This document shows positions 12,644-18,086 of a stretch of 18,086 bases of DNA, one piece after another; positions within the stretch are counted from its first letter, which is position 1; every line of letters starts with the position of its first letter. Source of the stretch: Limiplasma sp031549415. Its GTDB lineage: Bacteria > Bacillota > Clostridia > Christensenellales > Aristaeellaceae. The position numbers and the translations under genes were made by a program. The stretch lies in the NCBI GenBank assembly GCA_031549415.1, contig JAVBPU010000010.1, positions 1 through 18,086 of the forward strand, in the 5' to 3' direction. The notes under the pieces were generated by a model. It was not told the origin of the DNA and searched no databases. It saw only the letters and a program-made list of their open reading frames with translations.

Positions 12644-13963
12644 CTACGCGTCCCCCTCCTGGAAGGCCTCCAGCTTGCTGGCCGGGGGCAGGGGTTTGCT
12701 GTCCCCATGCCGGGTCATGGAGATGGTAACGAAGGACAGGGCCACCATCACCGCCGCATAAGGGAACAGTGTCCAGTACCCCACATGCTCCAGCAGCCAG
12801 CCGCTGAGGATGGGCGTGGCGATCTGCGCCGACATGGAAAAGGTATAATAATAGCCCGTAAACTTGCCCACGTCCCCGCTTTTGCTGATTTCCACCACCA
12901 TGGGGTAGGAGTTCACGTTGATCATGGCCCAGGCCGCGCCCACCGCGGCAAACATGATATAGATGCCCACGTTGGGCTTTACAAAAAGAATGCCCGTGGC
13001 GAAGCAAAGGGCCAGCAGCAGGATGCCCCCCTGGATCACGCGCTTGCGGCCAAACCGGGTGGCCAGGTAGCCCACCGGCAAATAGCTAACCACCGCGCCC
13101 ACCGTAGCAATGAGCAGATAGTTGGCCGAGGTGCCCAGCTCCGCCCCCCACAGGGCCTGGGCGTACTTGGTAAAGGCCGTGGTGACGGCGTTATAGCCCA
13201 TAAACCAAAGGAACACGGAGCAAAGGATCAAAATCAGGCTGCGGCGCATGGCCGGGTCCAAGGCCGCAAAACCGCTGGCCTTTCCGGTTCCGCCGCCGGG
13301 CTGCTGCACTGCCGCGCTTGCCGGGGCCTCCGGCGGCTCCAGGGCCTCCACCTCTTGCCTCAGTTTGTTTTCCCGAACGGTCCCAAACAGAATGGCCACG
13401 GTAACCACCATCAGCACCGCCACGGCCGCAAACAGCCAGGTATAGTCCGGGGGGACGCCATCCGCTGTTTTTTTCACTAGCACCCCGGTGACCCCCAGGG
13501 TGAACACCCCACCCAGCGCGCCCATCAGGTTGATGATGGCGTTGCCCTTGCTGCGCAAGGGCTTTGGGGTCACATCCGGCATCAGCGCCACTGCCGGGGA
13601 GCGATACACGCCCATGGCCAGCAGCAAAAAGCCCAGCGCCACCAGGAAAAACACGAGGTTGCCCTGTTTGTCCGCCAGGGGCAGCAGGTTCATCAGCACC
13701 GCCGCCACCGCGGTGCCCGCCAAAATGTAGGGCATCCGCTTTCCGATCCCCGAATGGCTCTTATCCGACAGCATGCCGAAAAAGGGAAGCAAGAACAGCG
13801 CCAGCACATTGTCCGCCGCCATGACCACCCCGGCGGTGTCATCGGGCATGCCAAAGGTGTTTTTCAGAACCAGCGGAACCACCGCGTCATAGAGCTGCCA
13901 AAAGGCGCAGATGGAAAGGAATGCCAGGCCCACCAGAATGGTCCGTTTGTAGTTCAGCTTCAT
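12644..13963 (-). CDS. MFS transporter, SLC45/GPH-like
   Basis: This is a 439-aa cytoplasmic-membrane transporter of the major facilitator superfamily with about 12 hydrophobic segments in two halves, separated by a charged cytoplasmic loop (VRENKLRQEVEALEPPEAPAS and a Gly-rich stretch). MFS loop motifs are visible: FFGMLSDKSHSGIGKRMPY after TM2 and ATRFGRKRV in the second half. YRSPAVALMPDVTPKPLRSK recalls the SLC45 sugar-symporter and glycoside-pentoside-hexuronide groups, so a sugar or glycoside is the best guess, without proof. ATG 13963 follows AAGGAGGAG closely; the longer opening to 14092 overlaps the upstream gene and is Cys/Pro-rich nonsense. It starts 13 bases after the DUF6020-like gene, in one operon. 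Confidence 0.9.
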   Translation of the reverse strand: MKLNYKRTILVGLAFLSICAFWQLYDAVVPLVLKNTFGMPDDTAGVVMAADNVLALFLLPFFGMLSDKSHSGIGKRMPYILAGTAVAAVLMNLLPLADKQGNLVFFLVALGFLLLAMGVYRSPAVALMPDVTPKPLRSKGNAIINLMGALGGVFTLGVTGVLVKKTADGVPPDYTWLFAAVAVLMVVTVAILFGTVRENKLRQEVEALEPPEAPASAAVQQPGGGTGKASGFAALDPAMRRSLILILCSVFLWFMGYNAVTTAFTKYAQALWGAELGTSANYLLIATVGAVVSYLPVGYLATRFGRKRVIQGGILLLALCFATGILFVKPNVGIYIMFAAVGAAWAMINVNSYPMVVEISKSGDVGKFTGYYYTFSMSAQIATPILSGWLLEHVGYWTLFPYAAVMVALSFVTISMTRHGDSKPLPPASKLEAFQEGDA

Positions 13964-13976
13964 GGGGTCTCCTCCT

Positions 13977-15458
13977 TTACGGCTTGGGCTTTTCTCGTAG
14001 GCCCGCGCAGATGATGGCGGGCAGCAAGACGGGAAACAGGGCGAAAGTGGGCAGCAGGTAGCGGTATTCGTTGGTGGTGGCAGAAACCACAATGCTCAGC
14101 GTGTTGGCCACAAGGGGCAACAGCATGGCCCCGTTTTTGAGGATGCCTGCTTTTTTCCGCCCGCATAGCGCCATGGCCAACAGGAGCCCCGCCGCCAACA
14201 GGATATGGCTGAACAGGGGCTTGGAATCGTCCCAATGCCACACAATGCGGGTATTGCCCAAAAAATCCCGGAAAAGGAGGCCCGCATTTTTTGACAGCAG
14301 CGAAAAATACAGGGATACCACCTCCCCAGGGTGCTCCCCCAGGGCGATGACAAACTGATTGTTCATCATCCGCATCACCGGGTCCCGAAACACCTCCAGC
14401 TCAGGCTCCGCCTTCCACTGCCTTTCCCATAATAAATCATTATACTTGGCGTAGGGGGCGTATTTCTCCTTCATCCACGCCAGCTCTTCCGGGGAGAAAA
14501 TACTGTCCAGCTTGGCCCGCTCCTCCGGGTCCATGGGCCCCTCTTCCGCCACCACCGCGGCCACGCCCTTGCCAGACACCTGGATGGAAAAGCCATTGGG
14601 AACATGCTGCACATGCAGCACCTGGGAGGCGCAAAAGGCCACCCCTCCGATGCACAGGACCACCGCCGCCAGCATGGACAGCCAGACCTTCCCGTTCTTG
14701 TTTTTCAGGAATCCATAGGAAAAGTAGGCCAGCCCCGCCAAAAAGATCACCGCGCCATTTTGGCGCAGCAGCACGCAGCCCGCCAGCGCCACGCCCAGCA
14801 GCGCCCCTTGCCGCAGCTTCCACCGGGGCTTTTCCAGCACTTGCCGCACCATGGCCAAGGTCACCCCCGCCACCATCACCGTATACAGCGGGTCCTTGAG
14901 CAGGTACAGGTAGTGCTGCGCCCGGGAGCCGCAGGCGGTAAACACCATCAGCAGCGGCAGCAACAGGGATACCGGCATCCCCTGGCGCGTCAGCAATACC
15001 CCAAAGGCCCCGTACAGCAGCGCCAGCAACAGCAAGGGAATGGCCACCAGCACCGCCGGGTTGCCAAAAAGCTTCATGATCCCGGCCACATACAGGGTAT
15101 GCCCCACCGCGTGCACGTCCGTAAAGGGCATGTCGCCGCGCACCATGGCCATTTGGTCCTGGTAGTCAATCATTTCCAGCCCAGGATAATACAGGGAGAA
15201 GTACAGGCCCAGCGCGACAGCCACGTACAAAAACACCAACCAAAACACAAGCGGCTCCGAGGGCTGGTCGCGCAAAGCCAGGGGCAGTCCCTTGCGCCTC
15301 CAACGGTACAGCCCCACGCCCACCCCTGCCATCACCCACGCAAAAAACGCCTGGGACACCCACAGGGGGAAGTCCCAGCGCACAAAAGCATAACAAAGCA
15401 CCGTGCCAAAGGCACACAGGGCAAGGGGCCAAGCCAGGTTTTTGACGGCAGTCCTCAT
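13977..15458 (-). CDS. DUF6020-like polytopic membrane protein
   Basis: A 493-aa integral membrane protein with about ten hydrophobic segments. The first extracellular loop has YYPGLEMIDYQDQMAMVRG...FTDVHAVGHTL, with Asp residues followed by a His, and later KDPLY and LLRQNG; this arrangement is what I associate with DUF6020 proteins, which look like GT-C glycosyltransferases (polyprenyl-linked sugar donors). A long soluble loop lies at about 285-385 (EEGPMDPEERAKLDSIFSPEELAWMKEKYAPY). No reaction can be assigned. ATG 15458 follows GGAGG by six bases; the in-frame opening at 15524 is less likely. It sits 62 bases downstream of a small membrane gene and is translationally close to the MFS gene, suggesting work on an envelope glycan or its precursor. 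Confidence 0.68.
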   Translation of the reverse strand: MRTAVKNLAWPLALCAFGTVLCYAFVRWDFPLWVSQAFFAWVMAGVGVGLYRWRRKGLPLALRDQPSEPLVFWLVFLYVAVALGLYFSLYYPGLEMIDYQDQMAMVRGDMPFTDVHAVGHTLYVAGIMKLFGNPAVLVAIPLLLLALLYGAFGVLLTRQGMPVSLLLPLLMVFTACGSRAQHYLYLLKDPLYTVMVAGVTLAMVRQVLEKPRWKLRQGALLGVALAGCVLLRQNGAVIFLAGLAYFSYGFLKNKNGKVWLSMLAAVVLCIGGVAFCASQVLHVQHVPNGFSIQVSGKGVAAVVAEEGPMDPEERAKLDSIFSPEELAWMKEKYAPYAKYNDLLWERQWKAEPELEVFRDPVMRMMNNQFVIALGEHPGEVVSLYFSLLSKNAGLLFRDFLGNTRIVWHWDDSKPLFSHILLAAGLLLAMALCGRKKAGILKNGAMLLPLVANTLSIVVSATTNEYRYLLPTFALFPVLLPAIICAGLREKPKP

Positions 15459-15520
15459 CCGTATCCTCCGGCAGTTCAGCACTATCATGAAAATAACTAT
15501 AGCCTGAACAGGGGCCTCTG

Positions 15521-15859
15521 TCAATGCGGGATTTCCGGGCCAGGGCGTTCGGTTTCCCGGAAGAGCGATAGCTCCTGCTCCACCCGGGTAAACTGCAACA
15601 CCATTGCCGGCAGGTGAATGTACACGCAGGCCATCATGCCCGCCTTCGAGACGTCCATCAAAAAGGCAATGCGCAGCCCATCGCGAAAGCTATTGAAAAA
15701 CGCTTCCAGAACCACTGTCGCCAGAAAGACCGCCGCCCCGGCAAACCGCAGCGCTTCCTCCTGCCGCCGCTTGCGCAAGCCCTGGGCAAGGCCCACGAAC
15801 ACATAGAGCAAAATCACCAGCAGGCAAAACGAAAGGATACGCGCCATACGCGTCAGCAC
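15521..15859 (-). CDS. small membrane protein of unknown function
   Basis: I do not recognise this 112-aa product. It has two or three hydrophobic segments: about 7-27 (ILSFCLLVILLYVFVGLAQGL), about 37-55 (RFAGAAVFLATVVLEAFF) and a weaker one near 75-92 (AGMMACVYIHLPAMVLQF). Basic loops RKRR follow the first segment. The start is taken as GTG 15859 because GGGAGGG lies six bases upstream; ATG 15847 lacks a close ribosome site, and the much longer opening to 16042 would run through the promoter. It is the first gene of the operon that continues with the DUF6020-like and MFS genes. Confidence 0.7.
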   Translation of the reverse strand: MLTRMARILSFCLLVILLYVFVGLAQGLRKRRQEEALRFAGAAVFLATVVLEAFFNSFRDGLRIAFLMDVSKAGMMACVYIHLPAMVLQFTRVEQELSLFRETERPGPEIPH

Positions 15860-15938
15860 GGAAATCCCTCCCAGCTCGTATTCACGCAACCCACGGCAGG
15901 CCGCCGATTGGAAGGCGGCGCATGCGGGACGATATGGC

Positions 15939-15967
15939 CTTATACAATAAAACAAAAAATATGTCGA
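15939..15967 (-). promoter_or_regulatory. sigma-A promoter of the membrane-protein operon
   Basis: On the minus strand TCGACA (15967-15962), a 17-base T-rich spacer and TATAAG (15944-15939) predict a start near 15932, leaving a leader of about 70 bases. The leader contains the hairpin CCGCC/GGCGG (15901-15918). It is divergent from the glyS promoter 70 bases away. Confidence 0.75.
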
Positions 15968-15993
15968 ATCTTTGGGTTGTGGCGGGGCTTCTG

Positions 15994-16019
15994 TGCCAGA
16001 CGCTTCTGCCAGACGCTTC
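15994..16019. repeat. 13-base tandem duplication
   Basis: TGCCAGACGCTTC occurs twice without a gap (15994-16006 and 16007-16019), between the two divergent promoters and 17 bases upstream of the glyS -35 box. Confidence 0.85.
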
Positions 16020-16035
16020 TGCCCCTTGCTTTTTC

Positions 16036-16064
16036 TTGACAAAAACCGCCCCGGTGGCTATGAT
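16036..16064 (+). promoter_or_regulatory. sigma-A promoter of glyS
   Basis: Perfect TTGACA (16036-16041), a 17-base spacer and TATGAT (16059-16064). The start near 16071 leaves a leader of only about 33 bases, too short for a T-box. Confidence 0.88.
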
Positions 16065-16103
16065 TAAGAAATCATTGACGAAGCAGAGGGAAGGGGTACA
16101 TCC

Positions 16104-17492
16104 ATGGCAGAGCTTACGCTGGACAAATTGGTGGCCTTGTGCAAGGGCCGTGGTTTCATTTTTCAGGGCAGCGAGATTTATGGCGGCCTGGCCAACAGCT
16201 GGGATTATGGGCCGTTGGGCGTGGAGTATAAAAACAACATCAAGCGGGCCTGGTGGCAAAAATTTGTGCAGGAAAGCAAGTATAATGTAGGCCTGGACAG
16301 CGCCATTCTGATGAACCGCAACGTATGGGTGGCCAGCGGCCATGTGGGCAATTTCAACGATCCCTTAATGGACTGCAAGGCCTGCAAGGAGCGCTTTCGG
16401 GCGGACAAACTGGTGGAGGACTTTGCCCAGGGCAAGGGCGAGGCCCTGCAGGCGGACGGCTGGACCAATGAACAGCTGGAAGCCTACATCAGCGAAAACA
16501 ACATCCCCTGCCCCTCCTGCGGCAAGCACGATTTTACGAGCATCCGCAAGTTCAATATGATGTTCAAAACCTTCCAGGGGGTCAACGAGGAAAGCGCCAA
16601 CGAAATCTACCTGCGGCCGGAAACCGCCCAGGGCATCTTTGTGAACTTCAAAAACATCGTGCGCACCACCCGCAAAAAGCTGCCCATGGGCGTGGCGCAG
16701 ATTGGCAAATCCTTCCGCAATGAAATCACCCCCGGCAACTTCATCTTTCGCATCCGGGAGTTTGAGCAGATGGAACTGGAATTCTTCTGCAAGCCCGGCG
16801 AGGATTTGGAATGGTTCGCCTACTGGCGCACGTTTTGCCGGGATTGGCTGTACGCCCTGGGCATGAAGGAAGGCAGCCTGCGCCTGCGGGACCATAAGCC
16901 GGAAGAGCTTTCGCATTATTCAAAGGCCACCACGGACTTTGAATTTCGGTTCCCCTTTGGCTGGGGCGAGCTGTGGGGCATTGCCGACCGTACGGATTTT
17001 GACCTGAACGCCCACGCCAAGGTCAGCGGCGAAACCCTGGAGTACATCGACCCCGTCACCAATGAGCGCTTTGTGCCCTACGTGATTGAGCCCTCCCTGG
17101 GCGCGGACCGGGTGGCCCTGGCCTTCCTGTGCAACGCCTACGAGGAGCAGGACCTGGGCAATGACGACAGCCGCGTGGTGCTGCACCTGCACCCGGCCCT
17201 GGCGCCCTTCAAGGCTGCCGTGTTGCCCCTGCAAAAAAACAAGCTGGGCGAACTGGCCACCAGCGTCTATGAAAAGCTGAGCAAATCCTTCCTGATCGAC
17301 TATGACGAGACTGGCAGCATCGGCAAGCGCTACCGCCGCCAGGACGAAATCGGCACCCCGCTTTGCATCACCGTGGACTTTGAAACGGAAGAGACCGGCA
17401 CCGTCACCATCCGGGACCGGGACAGCATGGAGCAGGTACGCGTGGCCGTGGACGCGCTGGAGGGGTATATTCGGGAGAGGCTGGTGTTTTAA
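16104..17492 (+). CDS. glyS: glycyl-tRNA synthetase, homodimeric (eukaryote-like) type
   Basis: This is a class II aminoacyl-tRNA synthetase that charges tRNA-Gly in the cytoplasm. The 462-aa product is the single-chain alpha2 type, not the alpha/beta GlyQ-GlyS type. It opens with KLVALCKGRGFIFQGSEIYGGLANSWDYGPLG. The four cysteines Cys91, Cys94, Cys136 and Cys139 (CKAC and CPSC) look like an intact zinc site. Motif 2 is FRNEITPGNFIFRIREFEQME (205-225) and motif 3 is SLGADRVALAFL (331-342). The C-terminal anticodon-binding domain covers about 355-462 (VVLHLHPALAPFKAAVLPL to the end). ATG 16104 follows AAGGGG. It is monocistronic with a strong promoter and no T-box. The call is secure. Confidence 0.97.
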   Translation: MAELTLDKLVALCKGRGFIFQGSEIYGGLANSWDYGPLGVEYKNNIKRAWWQKFVQESKYNVGLDSAILMNRNVWVASGHVGNFNDPLMDCKACKERFRADKLVEDFAQGKGEALQADGWTNEQLEAYISENNIPCPSCGKHDFTSIRKFNMMFKTFQGVNEESANEIYLRPETAQGIFVNFKNIVRTTRKKLPMGVAQIGKSFRNEITPGNFIFRIREFEQMELEFFCKPGEDLEWFAYWRTFCRDWLYALGMKEGSLRLRDHKPEELSHYSKATTDFEFRFPFGWGELWGIADRTDFDLNAHAKVSGETLEYIDPVTNERFVPYVIEPSLGADRVALAFLCNAYEEQDLGNDDSRVVLHLHPALAPFKAAVLPLQKNKLGELATSVYEKLSKSFLIDYDETGSIGKRYRRQDEIGTPLCITVDFETEETGTVTIRDRDSMEQVRVAVDALEGYIRERLVF

Positions 17493-18086
17493 GGGGCAGG
17501 GTTCCTAATCCCGCAGGAACTGGGAGGGCTTGTCTGAGTTTTACGACAGCCTGTTTCCTAACAGGGGATATGACGCTAAGGCGAGGGCTTTTACTGCCGT
17601 GGCAGGGGGCTATCTTTACTGACGGCAGTTGGAAACCCAACTGGATACGATGCCAAGGGGAGGTCTAGGGGGAACGGCGAGGTGGCAGTCGGTGTCGCGC
17701 ATGGCGCTACCGCTTATGCGCTCGCCTCCTTATCCCACCTCTCGTTCGCTTTCGGCTACGCCGAAGGGCCCACAGGGCCCACGCTCACTGGCGGTGCCCT
17801 TGGCTCCCTCCTTAACAATCCTCCCAGCTCCGGCCTTTCGCACTGCGCAGCCTGCACTGCCGTTTGGCTGCTTGGCTCAAGCCCCGGCTATCGGTCGCTT
17901 GCCCCTTCGGGGCACAGCCCACAGGGCTGACGCTTCCTTACGCCGCCCCCTCCCCGCCCGGGGACTCCGGTTGCTCAGTGTCGTACAAGGTACTGCCGTA
18001 CCTTGTACTCGCTTCGCTGCCCCAGCTCTCACTCGCTTGCCCCTTCGGGGCACAGCCCACAGGGCTGACGCTCGTTGACGCTGCCC
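17493..18086. repeat. noncoding cluster of hairpins with an exact 40-base direct repeat
   Basis: No gene is supported in the 594 bases after glyS. Many perfect stem-loops follow each other: GTTCCT/AGGAAC just after the stop, ACTGCCGT/ACGGCAGT (17593-17629), CAGTTGG/CCAACTG (17626-17643), GCGCAT/ATGCGC near 17700-17730, and GTACAAGGTA-CTGCCG-TACCTTGTAC (17983-18008). An exact 40-base repeat lies at 17895-17934 and 18033-18072; each copy holds two small hairpins, TGCCCC-TTC-GGGGCA and CAGCCC-ACA-GGGCTG. A related GGGCCCACAGGGCCCACGCT stands at 17767-17786. Openings that cross this region repeat LPLRGTAHRAD and are products of the repeat. It resembles dispersed intergenic repeats of gut Clostridia, and the window ends inside it. 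Confidence 0.75.

Noticed and set aside
17629..18078. 149-codon opening with repeated LPLRGTAHRAD
   Set aside because: The protein repeat simply reflects the 40-base DNA repeat and palindromes; no ribosome site or family resemblance.
1..18086. CRISPR arrays, tRNA or rRNA genes, integrases, phage genes
   Set aside because: None was seen; the direct repeats present are too few or irregular for CRISPR, and no cloverleaf or rRNA signature was recognised.

Overview
The window looks like chromosome from a spore-forming, GC-rich member of the Bacillota (Clostridia, probably a gut Oscillospirales/Ruminococcaceae-type organism). The evidence is the sporulation pair gpr-spoIIP, sigma-A type promoters with strong AGGAGG ribosome sites, a T-box leader, a homodimeric glycyl-tRNA synthetase, and many GC-rich palindromic intergenic repeats. 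No part of it is a complete phage, plasmid or integrative element.

Layout: 1-141 is a cut-off copy of a MITE-like element. 139-3000 holds murI, spoIIP and gpr, all leftward; murI has its own vegetative-type promoter inside the spoIIP-murI gap. 3001-3269 is an intergenic stretch of palindromes. 3270-6799 is a leftward efflux operon of the MacA/MacB (YknXYZ) type: adaptor, ATPase, permease. 6946-7392 is a rightward YdcZ-type membrane protein. 7407-7567 is the complete second copy of the MITE-like element. 7565-8047 is a leftward single-pass membrane protein of unknown function. 8206-10186 is a promoter, a T-box leader (probably leucine-specific) and an acyl-CoA synthetase. About 10220-11960 is an AT-rich island with a Phd/YefM-RelE/ParE toxin-antitoxin pair and a GNAT acetyltransferase. 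12148-12543 is a small Sm-fold-like protein with its own terminator. 12644-15859 is a leftward operon of a small membrane protein, a DUF6020-like polytopic protein and an MFS transporter. 16036-17492 is glyS. 17493-18086 is a noncoding cluster of hairpins and direct repeats.

How the genes work together: gpr and spoIIP serve spore germination and engulfment, and murI supplies D-glutamate for peptidoglycan. The three efflux genes should form one tripartite-like exporter. The acyl-CoA synthetase under an amino-acid-starvation switch is the most suggestive regulatory link: if the leucine reading is right, the enzyme may activate a branched-chain acid for leucine supply. The other notable signal is the roughly 157-bp element with terminal inverted repeats and TA flanks. 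Both of its copies end exactly on the TAG stop codon of a leftward gene. All functional calls come from reading motifs by eye; no database search was run.
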